From assembly GCF_022458985.1 (NCBI RefSeq), contig NC_061781.1:24098001-24162000 (forward strand): a stretch of 64,000 bases of DNA, given 5' to 3'. Below are positions 1 through 8,925 of the stretch, one piece after another; position 1 is the stretch's first letter; each line of letters begins with the position of its first letter. Under the pieces are notes generated by a model that did no database searches, was not told the DNA's origin, and worked only from the letters and a program-made list of their open reading frames with translations. This DNA is from Mugil cephalus (taxonomy: Eukaryota; Chordata; Actinopteri; Mugiliformes; Mugilidae). The position numbers and the translations under genes were made by a program.

Positions 1-792
1 CTTATCTGGATACATAAAAACCTCCATGAGCCTATGTACATTTTCATTGCAGCTTTGCTACTGAACAGTGTTCTTTACAGCACTGCTATTTATCCAAAGC
101 TCCTGATTGACTTTTTATCTGAAAAACAGGTCATCTCATATTCTGCCTGCCTCTTTCAGTTTTTTTTGTTTTACTTTTTCGGAACAACAGAATTCTTTCT
201 CTTGTCAGCTATGTCCTACGATAGATATGTGTCTATATGTAAACCTCTGCAATATCCAAATATCATGACAAGAACTAATGTGAGTATGTTCTTGGTTATA
301 GCTTGGCTTATACCTGCTGGTCATATTGCTGTTCCTGCAATACTGACGGCAGAAACAAAACTGTGTGACTTAAATTTAAAAGGAATATTTTGTAACAACG
401 CAATCTATGATCTTCATTGTGTAAAATCAAGATCTATTTCTATATTTGGTGCAGTCATTTTATTAGATCTTGTAGCATTTCCTCTGCTCTTCATAGTTTT
501 TACATACACCAGGATACTTATAATAACCTACAGATGTTCTAGAGAAGTCAGGAAGAAAGCTGCAGAGACCTGTTTACCACACCTGTTGGTCATGATCGTT
601 TTCTCCATTTTGTGTGCATATGAAGGAATCATAGTACGGGTGGTACCTAATTTTCCAAGAACTGAACGTTTCCTGATGACGTTACAAATAATTCTGTATC
701 ACCCTCTGTTTAATCCATTTATATATGGACTCAAAATGAAGGAAATATTTAAACACTTAAAACGATTGTTCTGTCCAGCCAAACTCATCTGA
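1..792 (+). CDS. OR1: olfactory receptor, 5' end cut by the window
   Basis: The frame is open from base 1 and reads LIWIHKNLHEPMY, so the N-terminus and most of TM1 lie before the window; the ATG at 34 is the internal Met of LHEPMY, not the start. What remains (263 codons) covers TM2-TM7: MSYDRYVSICKPLQYP at the end of TM3, paired cysteines in the second extracellular loop, RKKAAETCLPH at the start of TM6 and PLFNPFIYGLKM in TM7, ending PAKLI-stop. The family is a seven-helix, G-protein-coupled odorant receptor of olfactory neurons. It is very close to OR2 at 21727, and their 3' flanks also match, so the two are tandem duplicates now separated by the retrovirus. Fish delta-type ORs are the likely subgroup, by overall look only. 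Confidence 0.93.
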   Translation, partial: LIWIHKNLHEPMYIFIAALLLNSVLYSTAIYPKLLIDFLSEKQVISYSACLFQFFLFYFFGTTEFFLLSAMSYDRYVSICKPLQYPNIMTRTNVSMFLVIAWLIPAGHIAVPAILTAETKLCDLNLKGIFCNNAIYDLHCVKSRSISIFGAVILLDLVAFPLLFIVFTYTRILIITYRCSREVRKKAAETCLPHLLVMIVFSILCAYEGIIVRVVPNFPRTERFLMTLQIILYHPLFNPFIYGLKMKEIFKHLKRLFCPAKLI

Positions 793-2172
793 TTTCATCA
801 TCATTTTTCGTGATGATTAAATCAATTATGTTTTTGTTGTTCATAGAAGAAATGTCCACTGGAAATGCTACACTTTGAGACACTTTGGAACTTTACTGAT
901 GAATACATAATGAAGTAACATATGTCAACTTTGCAAACTATATTACCTTGAGTCAATTGTCCAGTCATTTCTGTGTCCCTTAAAATAAGGGAATGTGTAT
1001 TTAAAGGATTGTAAATAAATAATAAAATATAGAGTCTGTACATTAAGCAAATATTTATTATACTGTCATTTGTATATGATTTAATTAGAAGTTAAACTTA
1101 TTCAATGTAATATTGAAAGTGCAAATATATTCAAATATTGCAACACCTTCATTTGTTATAGGTTTTCCAGAGCCAGCTCTAGCTTTCTTGATACCCTAGA
1201 TGAAACAACAAATACACCAGTCATGAACACACCATTAAACCACAAAAAAAAAAAATATAATACTTAAATTGAATAACAGAAATAAACACTCTGTTCAAAT
1301 GTATTTTATTTTGAGAAATCTCTGAAAAAACTTGCTATAGTCCATCTAGAAATTTGTTCATATACATTAGATCAGTGTTTCTCAATTCCGGTCCTCGGGA
1401 CCCACTGCTCTGCATGTTTTCAATTTTTCCCTCTTCCAACACACCTGATTCAAATGAATGTCTCCTTTTTAGGCCACTGCAGAGCTTGATGATGAGGAAT
1501 TGAGAAACTGACAAACAGTGACTTGGTACAGCAACTTTTCCTTGAATGTCATCTCACCTAGATCATAATAATGTAAATATATACTCTAAATTTTCCAGTA
1601 TTTTTCTTCTGTGGGCCATAGGTTCTTTCATCATAGTAGAACATGCTCACATGAATTTAGAATACATAACTAAACAAGATATACACTTGGGGTAGTACCA
1701 GCTAGTCAACTTGTTGACTGGTAGCCCGTCATGTAACAATAACAACATTAATGCCCCCAAAAAAACAGATGAAGAGCCCAGTGTGTCATTGCAGCAAACT
1801 AGTAGTGGTTCTTGAATTGTGTGGAAATCTTCACTAAAGATAAAGGTCATACTACCATGACATGAAGAATATGTAAGTCAGTCCTGAAATACAACAAATG
1901 CACTCCTGCTTTATACACTCATCTGAAAAGGCATCCACTAACGCTAACAGAGGAACAGAACAAATCCTCATAACAATAGTCAATTAACAACTTCACCTGC
2001 AGTAACAGAGGGATGGAGGCTGCAAATCAACTTAGTCTCAAGTTATTGGACCTTTAGTTGTTGTATGAATTAGATCTACGTTTTATTTCACCTACTCTGT
2101 TATCCCGTCTTACGACATGCTGTGAAATGCTATTAAATGCTGTTGACAGTGCTGGTTTGTATAAGCTGAACA
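793..2172. other. OR1 downstream region, no gene
   Basis: A+T-rich noncoding DNA. Several blocks (about 820-1130, 1150-1260 and 1640-1800) match the region behind OR2 (22680-23460), showing that the duplicated unit extended beyond the OR. AATAAA-type signals near 1013-1026 could end the OR1 transcript. A short inverted-repeat element is listed separately. Short open frames here look like chance. Confidence 0.7.
1373..1510. mobile_element. Short terminal-inverted-repeat element (MITE, hAT-like)
   Basis: The element begins CAGTGTTTCTCAATTCC and ends GGAATTGAGAAACTG, an imperfect inverted repeat of about 15 bp around 138 bp with no coding capacity. It is absent from the matching flank of OR2, so it came in after the OR1/OR2 duplication or was lost there. 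The hAT assignment rests on the CAGTG-type terminus only; I did not find a clear 8-bp target duplication. Confidence 0.55.
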
Positions 2173-2179
2173 TACAGTG
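2173..2179. mobile_element. First bases of a Tc1-like transposon, cut off by the retrovirus
   Basis: TA followed by CAGTG. Joined in the mind to GTGTGAAAAAGTG at 19865 onward, this gives the usual start of a Tc1-like terminal repeat at a TA target. The retrovirus therefore entered about five bases inside the transposon end. Confidence 0.75.
2176..2179. repeat. Target-site duplication AGTG, left copy
   Basis: AGTG directly before the TG of the LTR; the same four bases follow the other LTR at 19861-19864. Four-base duplications are made by several retroviral integrases, including foamy viruses. Confidence 0.85.
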
Positions 2180-3739
2180 TGTTAGATCCCGGAACAGGTA
2201 TAACAGCTTCTCCGTTTACTATAGGGTTATGGCTTCACGTCTGCGGAGTATTACTCCAACCGAATTCAATGATAGCACTACTCAAGCTGTAGGCGGGGTA
2301 ACTCGCCTGGCTTCTAACCACCCTTAGTCCTGACGTCTGCCCCGCTTCCTCACTTCCCCCGGAACCACCAGTCAGGGAGGCGTCCCGCAGCTGGGTCCGA
2401 AGTTGAGTCCCGTCAGTTGTGGTGGCTTACCCCTAATGGATCTGTGCACTTGGTACGTGCCAGGTTATAATTTAAAGGCTAGGCTGGAAGCCCTAGGGAC
2501 ATAGAAATAGTTTTAAGTGGAAACGACTAGTGTGACCAATAAGAGCAAGGTGTCGGAGCTACCATTATGATTGCCTATAGTTTTACTGTCTTGAGTACCA
2601 GCAAAAAGGGAGAAATAATCGTCAGCAAAGATTTTTGACCTTTAGAGCCAGATTTTATTTGAAGGTTCAGCAATAGCAGTTTGCAACAGCTCAATTAATT
2701 CGATCAAGAATCAGACATTGGTTAACATAAGATATGAATACAATTTAAACCTAAATCATGTAATACCTAATCAGAAATAAACTCTCTAAAGATTCTGTTC
2801 TAAAAATCACTTAATCAAACAAAGAATTACTCATGATCCAAGCAGGGGTAGTAGGGGTAATATAAAAATGTCCAAAACTGTCCCATAATTCCTTTTTAAA
2901 GTAGAACAGGCGTCGAGTGAGCCGCACGGCCGATGCGACCACACCCAACCCTAGTTCCTCTTACTGCCGCGGAGGGAGTTAGTAGAATAGGGAAGTCCTG
3001 ATGAACGATGATTCTGTCCTTTGGTAAATCCCTTAAATCTTTCTCAAATGTATTCCAATTCGGTCTCCTTGACTCCGTACAAAGTCCAAGAAGTAGTAGA
3101 AATCCAAAGTGTGAAAGATAATCCAACTCTATCTGCTAGGCAGGGGGAATCCAGACCAAACTCTTAAAAGCCAAAATAGTACTGCGAGGGAGTTGGCTCA
3201 GTCCGCATGCAGCACAGTCTGTGTCCGAGGTGAAGTTCCCGTAGTATATTTCTGAGTTACATCTTTTATACTCTCTAAATCGAGACACATCCTATTTCCC
3301 ACACATCACTATGACTAACCATTTCCCCCCCCTTACTACTTCTATCCAATAAGGGTGTTACCTCCCTGACTCATTAATTAATATTAGGACATTAGTTCTT
3401 TTTCTGTACTTTTCCACTAACCATGCGTTTGGACATGTCCTGACTTGTTCTTAGGCCACAAGGTTTCAGTTCCCCTTTTTATCCCCACTGCTGGCTCTCT
3501 ACATCCTGTTTATCATATTCTGCTCATGATTTCACAACACTTAGTTACACTGATCCAATTAGTATTCATTTTACATCCTGTGTATATTAATTACTTTTAC
3601 TGAAAATCAACATGTTTACTCAAAATCATTTTCAAATCATTGTATTATCTCTACTCATGCTGTTAATTCAAGTTCCGATCATACATTTAGTACCATGTCC
3701 TTAAGCTGTTGGTTGGCTGAGATCTCAACTCACTTGACA
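2180..3739 (-). repeat. 3' LTR of the retrovirus
   Basis: 1560 bp, reading TG...CA and nearly identical to 18303-19860. On the minus strand it holds a TATA-like box (TATAAAAG, 3263-3270) and an AATAAA signal (2654-2659). If these are the promoter and polyadenylation signals, U3 is about 0.5 kb, R about 0.6 kb and U5 about 0.46 kb. That partition is inference. Confidence 0.93.
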
Positions 3740-3749
3740 CCCCCTTCTT
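3740..3749 (-). other. Polypurine tract
   Basis: On the minus strand AAGAAGGGGG lies directly before the TGTCAAG that opens the 3' LTR. This is the expected position and composition for the plus-strand DNA primer of a retrovirus. Confidence 0.8.
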
Positions 3750-3776
3750 GAGATCGTAAGCTACCGGGTGATGATT

Positions 3777-4625
3777 TTACAGCTCAGGATCTTCCATCTC
3801 ATCCAAGGAATCATCAGATAATAATTCCAACACGTCGGGTACATACTCCTCACGCTGGGTTTCCATTCCCTCGTGTTGGCCTTCGGGTGGCGGTGCAAGT
3901 GTGGCCTCCTTTGGCCACTCAGCCAGGGGTAGTTGCTCCAACAGCTCCGCGAAAGGATGCAGATCCACCAGTGGCTCCTCAGGCGATGTCACCGGGGTGG
4001 AGGGAAGTCGGGTCAACTGCCTTTCCACCGCTTCAGCCAATCCTTCCCACTTGTTGTCTTCGTCCTCACTCACTTCTTCTATTCCATTAGAAGCCGTGGC
4101 ACACTGTAACACTTCCTCCAGCATGTCGCTGCTGTCTCCTCTGACAATTCCAGCGAGGGTTGTCTGGGTTCCGATGTCGCGATGTTCCTTCTCGTTTTCT
4201 GTTGACTCTTGCGCCAGAGGAGACGCTGGTTCCCCATAGACAGAGGGCGCTGCCTGTCGCGCTCCCGCGATGAGGATTCTTCCGTCCAAGGTGTGAGTGG
4301 TGCGGAGACGCGATCTGTCACGAAACTCCCAGACCCTGGTGTAGGTTGGTGCATAAATCCCTTCCTCAATCAGTCGAGGCACCCAAGTTACCCCCTTACC
4401 CCAGTAGGAACTCCAGATGATCCTTGCATGCTCTTCAAGCTCCATCACCATATCCACAGGTACTTGTAGGTTGACGAACCGATCGGCCCTTTGGAGGACG
4501 CCATGGACTGCATACGGGTGAGGATCCACCATGTAGCACTTGGAACATTGCATCCTCGTTCCCAGATTCCACAAACAGCCTACTTCTTTCAGGGTGGTCT
4601 CACACCCGCTGCAGACGGCGCCCCC
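3777..4625 (-). CDS. Retroviral accessory frame E: Cys-rich, acidic-tailed, transactivator-like
   Basis: An open frame directly before the 3' LTR, the place of the foamy-virus transactivator gene. The frame is open from 4625, just after an AG that could be a splice acceptor; the first in-frame ATG is at 4553, and a TTG lies at 4574. Two CxxC pairs (CSGC about 4600, CSKC about 4540) suggest zinc binding, and only the second lies after the ATG, so entry by splicing is plausible, as foamy and other complex retroviruses do. The C-terminal third is rich in E, D and P, ending VLELLSDDSLDEMEDPEL, like an acidic activation tail. Function as a transcriptional activator is inferred from position and composition; I recognise no named domain. 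It shares a short RLIEE-centred block with frame A. Confidence 0.7.
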   Translation of the reverse strand, partial: GGAVCSGCETTLKEVGCLWNLGTRMQCSKCYMVDPHPYAVHGVLQRADRFVNLQVPVDMVMELEEHARIIWSSYWGKGVTWVPRLIEEGIYAPTYTRVWEFRDRSRLRTTHTLDGRILIAGARQAAPSVYGEPASPLAQESTENEKEHRDIGTQTTLAGIVRGDSSDMLEEVLQCATASNGIEEVSEDEDNKWEGLAEAVERQLTRLPSTPVTSPEEPLVDLHPFAELLEQLPLAEWPKEATLAPPPEGQHEGMETQREEYVPDVLELLSDDSLDEMEDPEL

Positions 4626-4741
4626 CTATAATTAGAACACAGAGTTTTAATTCATACTTGATTATTCTTATTTCTCTTTTTTCCTGATTTTTCTATTTTT
4701 CTTTTTCTTGCAAGCGGAGCCACTTCTTCTTTTCTCAGACT

Positions 4742-5488
4742 TCAGGCCAGTGTTCCTTCTTCCTGGACCCTGTCTTCGAACGTGTCCAGCCATTTCGTCC
4801 TCCGCTCTGGAGGTGGGGTCCTCCCAATCATCGAGGCTCTCACTCGGGGATAGAAGATGGGGTACAGCATGAGCCAGCCAGCCATAGAGACCGATGCCTC
4901 AGCTCCTTCCCAATAGATGATCATCAGGGTCACCCAGCCTAGGACCCATAAAACTCCGATAGCGACCTGGTCAAGTTGGCACCAGCCTGGTCTTCCGTGC
5001 TTGATCATGGTCAGGGTGAGTAGGCAGAGTAGGAAGAAGGTCATCGTTACTCCCTCCAGCATGAATCCAATCCGCCAAGCACCCTCAACGAAGTCTGCCG
5101 CCACATCAAGCGCCAACCACGTTAGTAGCGCCACTGCCTTGATTACTCCCTTCCTGGTGGTGTCGATGGTGGTGCGCCCCAGCAGATGGATCAGGAACCA
5201 GGACAAGGTGATTCGTACCCTTCCCTGGACCACGATCTCGATCAGGGCTTTAATAAGGCCGATGAGTAGTGCTATGATCCGCAGGGGTTGTTCCTTGGAC
5301 CATACTCCAGTACAGCAAAACACCAACCATATGCACTCGAACGCCCAGAAATCCACCTTGGTAAAGTTGATCTCTGGTTCCTTGATCTCAGAGCTATTCT
5401 GGGTGTAAGTTAGACTTGTACTTACTTCCATGACCAATGCTGATGAAGTTATTGGAGACCCGGTACTTGCGTTGCTGGCGTTGGACAT
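4742..5488 (-). CDS. Retroviral accessory frame D: multi-pass membrane protein
   Basis: 248 aa starting MSNASNAST, with possible N-glycosylation sites in a polar head of about 40 residues. Then come about six hydrophobic segments (for example CIWLVFCCTGVW, VALLTWLALDVAADF, MTFFLLCLLTLTMI, VAIGVLWVLGWVTLMIIYW, AGWLMLYPIFYP) and a charged tail. It is clearly a sister of frame C just upstream in the virus: both share (I/C)IW(L/F)(V/I)FCCTG(V/L)W, an SWF...LLGR...(I/V)DT(T/S)R(K/R)G block and an (A/V)LDVA helix. A tandem gene duplication inside the virus is the simplest reading. Probably a membrane protein of infected cells; its job is unknown, and I know of no family it clearly joins. Confidence 0.8.
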   Translation of the reverse strand: MSNASNASTGSPITSSALVMEVSTSLTYTQNSSEIKEPEINFTKVDFWAFECIWLVFCCTGVWSKEQPLRIIALLIGLIKALIEIVVQGRVRITLSWFLIHLLGRTTIDTTRKGVIKAVALLTWLALDVAADFVEGAWRIGFMLEGVTMTFFLLCLLTLTMIKHGRPGWCQLDQVAIGVLWVLGWVTLMIIYWEGAEASVSMAGWLMLYPIFYPRVRASMIGRTPPPERRTKWLDTFEDRVQEEGTLA

Positions 5489-5728
5489 TCTTTTCTTCGT
5501 GTAGCTCCCCCGTTGTTCAACCTTGAACTGACCACTTCCTCTTTGCTCCGCTGGTTATAATGCAAGTCCGCCACACCCTTGGTAGGCGGGTCTCTCCTCC
5601 CACCGTTTTCTCTTTTTGTCCATACATGGTAACATAAAAGTTGATTGGATGATTATGAGTGCGAAAGCTTTAGCTGGCAGAATGCCTTGGACTGCCCTTG
5701 TCACGAGGTTAGCTTCGCCAAAATGGCG

Positions 5729-6421
5729 TCAAAGAGGGACCTCCTCGTAAATGTGCTCCATCCCCCGTGTCCAGCGTCGGGTATCGGCCGCTCTGGCTCT
5801 TTCCTCCCCCGGTGGAGTACTGACCGGCTCCTGTCGAGCAGGTTGCGGGAACAGATGTCCATACAGCACGAACCAGACGATCAGGGGTAAGTTGGAAATG
5901 AACCCCAACAGGCACATAATGCTTAGAATCCCCCAACCAAATCCCCACAAGCAGAGACGCAGCAATTTTAGAGCCCACATCTGAGCCTGGTTACTCTTCA
6001 GCTTACTGACTTGTGAATACATGTAGCTCAGTAGGCCCACCACCACCAGTCCTTCCAGGCCCAAATTCACCCAATAAGCGACTCTGGACCACAGTGAAGC
6101 TACATCCAGCACCAGCCAGATGATCAAGATGATCATTCTCATAATTCCTCGTCTGGATGTGTCTACCTTGAGCCGTCCCAGGAGGAATGCCACGAACCAG
6201 GATGTGGTGTAGGTGGCCTCGCCCCTCCATACGTTCACAATCAGTACCCGCACAATTCCTTCGATCAGGCAGAGGATCCTGAACCCCTGGTGTCCGATCC
6301 ATAGCCCCGTACAGCAAAAGATGAACCATATGATTTCCAATGTGACGAACTCTGCTACATCCCCTTCAAATCTTTTAATCCACAGAGGTTGGGTTGTGGG
6401 GGATTCAGTTCCATTTTCCAT
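5729..6421 (-). CDS. Retroviral accessory frame C: multi-pass membrane protein, sister of D
   Basis: 230 aa starting MENGTESP. A short polar N-terminus is followed by about six hydrophobic stretches (LEIIWFIFCCTGLWI, MIILIIWLVLDVASLW, LGLEGLVVVGLLSYMY, LCLWGFGWGILSIMCLLGFI, LPLIVWFVLYGHLF) and an Arg/Glu-rich tail ending HIYEEVPL. The core lines up with frame D through FCCTG, SWF...LLGR, VDTSRRG and LVLDVA, although the two have diverged strongly. It lies between env and frame D in the same direction, so both are probably made from spliced messages. Candidate roles (ion channel, receptor or immune interference, budding) are guesses. Confidence 0.8.
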   Translation of the reverse strand: MENGTESPTTQPLWIKRFEGDVAEFVTLEIIWFIFCCTGLWIGHQGFRILCLIEGIVRVLIVNVWRGEATYTTSWFVAFLLGRLKVDTSRRGIMRMIILIIWLVLDVASLWSRVAYWVNLGLEGLVVVGLLSYMYSQVSKLKSNQAQMWALKLLRLCLWGFGWGILSIMCLLGFISNLPLIVWFVLYGHLFPQPARQEPVSTPPGEERARAADTRRWTRGMEHIYEEVPL

Positions 6422-6517
6422 GTTGATGATATTTTCCGAGGGTTTTTATTCTGTCCCTTGCTTACCTCACTCAACGAACAAGTCCAGGTATGGGGCTGTG
6501 TTGACAAGCGTCACCCC

Positions 6518-8857
6518 TTACTTACGAGGTGATCCTTCCTCGCGTAGGAGGAGTTCCAACTCCTCCTCATCCTTGGGCTTAGTCTTCGTTCTCCGCCCCC
6601 TTCTGCAGAGTCCCTTGACTCCAGATCTGATCAATCCTCCTAAAAGTGGCGCGAGTAGCACCACTCCCACGCCAATCAACGCATATGGCAGAATCTTTTT
6701 GATGATCCCCCAAAGTTCTGATCCCAGAATTAGCGCTCCATCTTCAATCTTTCCCAAGATCTCCCTGGGTACTTCTACAGCACTTTCCAACACGGTTTTC
6801 CCGTACAGTTCCACTACGGTGCAATCGTGTCCTTCACATTGCAGCCAATGTTCCTGTGGCATTTCACAGGTTCCGTTGTTGTACATCTTGTTCGGCCCGA
6901 CCCATTCGAATCCTTCGATCTCCTTCCCTTCACACAGACTTTTCCGAAACGCATGTTCTTCAAGCCTGGTGAGTTCTGCTTTATTCACCACGGGTACCGG
7001 TTTCCCGGCGATGCGCCGCCTCTTGGCCATTGGTCCTAACAAGGCTTTCACACATCCTTTACCCCATTGTTTAGCCTCATACGACCGCTGCCATCCAAAA
7101 CTGCTCTGCTTCTGTCTGGTCGAGTTACCAAACAGATGTACGTTATTTTTGACCCATGTGGCTCCTTGCTGATAAGTGTCATAGGCTCCATCATACCACC
7201 AGGCACATACCTGGTCCCAACCATGGAGCGTGCTGCAAGGTCGTCGGGCAAGCTCTACGGTGCAAGAGGTGTTTGCTCGATTACATACCATTTTCCATGG
7301 CCTCGGGGTCAAAGTCACGCTTGGTCTGATCCCAGTCCAACCGTACCATTCATTGAGTCCTTCCCCTGTAGAGTAGACGGTAGCCACATATTGATACTTG
7401 ATCCAATAGTTCGAAGTCTGTGACAGGCATGGCAGAACCCAGGCCCTGGTTTCGTCCTTTTGCAGACCCCACCACGGTCGAGTCTTGTCTGGCCTGTCCC
7501 ACCACAATGGCCACTGCTCCAACGCCCCCTTCATGGTATTATGGCCCCGTATCCGCGAACAGTTGTATGTCCAGTACCCTACCACCCAGGATCCCACTTG
7601 TGTGATATCGCACCTAGGGGATGCCCAGTCGGACGATCTGGTTCCCTCACCCATGGAGTAGTCCTTGCCGTTCAGGTCCTGTACCATCTTCTCCACAACG
7701 CATTTATCGATTTTCTCAAAATCCCCTAAAGGTACAGACCACAGATCCTCAGGTGTAGGGATTTGTTGGACATACATCTCCGCTTGCTCAGGGCCCGCCA
7801 GATGAGTAGGCCGCGTTGCAATATCAGTGGTCGCTCTCAGGTGGGCCACTGGTTTCCTCCAAACCCATGGCAAGCTGTGGTTCAGCCAGTCATCAATCCT
7901 GACTGTTCCAGCCTCGGGCGGGTCACCTCTCTCAGTCGTCCCTCTCTCATTCTGATGACTAAGGACCAGATAGTGTTGGTTTTTGCAGACAATAGGCCCC
8001 AGATTCCAGTAGCAAGGGTCAAGTTTAAAAGCTTTCTCTCGCAGACAATCTTCCAAGTCCTCGCGACTATATGATGACGAGACCCGTGGAGGCCGTCTCT
8101 CGTCCAGACCCAGTCCCCCAGATGTCTTCACCACCGGCGTAGAGTTGTTAGCTACCCCTGTAGTATTGTTACCAGTAGTGGGATGGTGTCTTGTTGTGAT
8201 GTTGACATTGCTTTGTCCGGGCTGGTCTGGGTCTGGTTGATCCTGCATATCACAGGTTAGATTTAGCTCTCCCCAAAAACCCTCTGGCTTAGGGATCAAC
8301 ACATGACATCGCTGCTGGAACTGATGAGCGGGTGAAATGACCTCTTCAACCCAATAGGTTATATTCCTTCTTTTGACACAGGCCTGGGTGTAGTACCAAT
8401 ATGGATTTTCTCCGTCCACTTGTATCCAATTAACTCGTACCTCGCGAGTCTCTTGTTGCTGAGGGAGGACGCCATCTAGCAGCAGTGTTTCTCCTTGGAG
8501 CTCCACTGCTTCGATCACTCCCCCTCCTTCGACTCTATGGGAGTCGAAAAACTGCATAATGGCTGAAAGATTAAAATCCTCAAAACCATATAGACCTTCT
8601 TTAGTGCAGTTAATAGAAGAATCCACTACACAGGGAAGAGAAAAATTCCTCAGCGTGATCACTTCCCTCTTAATTTCCCAACAGGTCTGATTATACACCT
8701 GTGTTGAGGTAAAGCTAATCCTCACGTGTTCATTTTCCCACAGGCCATTACCATGGCAATACAAAAAAGTTAAAATAGAAAAAAGACCTATAAACCCGAT
8801 ACTAAACTTAAAAATAATCCACTTCGTAGGACAGGATAGAGTTCTTCCAGCCATCAT
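6518..8857 (-). CDS. env: Retroviral env
   Basis: An open frame of 779 codons from the ATG at 8857 (a second ATG follows at once; the frame is open a little further). A hydrophobic leader (about residues 13-31) lies near the N-terminus, followed by a long Cys/Trp-rich ectodomain with many NxT/NxS sites. An RRR site about 170 residues from the end could be cut by a furin-like protease. Near the C-terminus is a membrane anchor, LPYALIGVGVVLLAPLLGG, and a basic then acidic cytoplasmic tail. The leader and the LIGVGV anchor recall foamy-virus Env. I see no CX6CC or immunosuppressive motif typical of gamma-type TM subunits. Position after pol and the accessory frames supports Env. Confidence 0.82.
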   Translation of the reverse strand: MMAGRTLSCPTKWIIFKFSIGFIGLFSILTFLYCHGNGLWENEHVRISFTSTQVYNQTCWEIKREVITLRNFSLPCVVDSSINCTKEGLYGFEDFNLSAIMQFFDSHRVEGGGVIEAVELQGETLLLDGVLPQQQETREVRVNWIQVDGENPYWYYTQACVKRRNITYWVEEVISPAHQFQQRCHVLIPKPEGFWGELNLTCDMQDQPDPDQPGQSNVNITTRHHPTTGNNTTGVANNSTPVVKTSGGLGLDERRPPRVSSSYSREDLEDCLREKAFKLDPCYWNLGPIVCKNQHYLVLSHQNERGTTERGDPPEAGTVRIDDWLNHSLPWVWRKPVAHLRATTDIATRPTHLAGPEQAEMYVQQIPTPEDLWSVPLGDFEKIDKCVVEKMVQDLNGKDYSMGEGTRSSDWASPRCDITQVGSWVVGYWTYNCSRIRGHNTMKGALEQWPLWWDRPDKTRPWWGLQKDETRAWVLPCLSQTSNYWIKYQYVATVYSTGEGLNEWYGWTGIRPSVTLTPRPWKMVCNRANTSCTVELARRPCSTLHGWDQVCAWWYDGAYDTYQQGATWVKNNVHLFGNSTRQKQSSFGWQRSYEAKQWGKGCVKALLGPMAKRRRIAGKPVPVVNKAELTRLEEHAFRKSLCEGKEIEGFEWVGPNKMYNNGTCEMPQEHWLQCEGHDCTVVELYGKTVLESAVEVPREILGKIEDGALILGSELWGIIKKILPYALIGVGVVLLAPLLGGLIRSGVKGLCRRGRRTKTKPKDEEELELLLREEGSPRK

Positions 8858-8925
8858 GATCTTGTTCCTCACTTCTGGAGCCCCAGATAGTGAGTGTGTC
8901 CATGTCCCATGCTTCTGTCACTTAA

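Noticed and set aside
822-1043. Minus-strand frame of 73 codons behind OR1 (likewise 1647-1850)
   Set aside because: Low-complexity A+T-rich translation, not kept in the matching flank of OR2.
2058-2327. Plus-strand frame of 89 codons
   Set aside because: It runs across the flank/LTR junction and so is made by the insertion; no protein signature.
6213-7172. Plus-strand open frame of 319 codons opposite env
   Set aside because: Antisense to a well-supported env frame in G+C-rich DNA where stop codons are rare; no motif, no family resemblance. The same holds for 17317-17931 and other plus-strand frames across the provirus.
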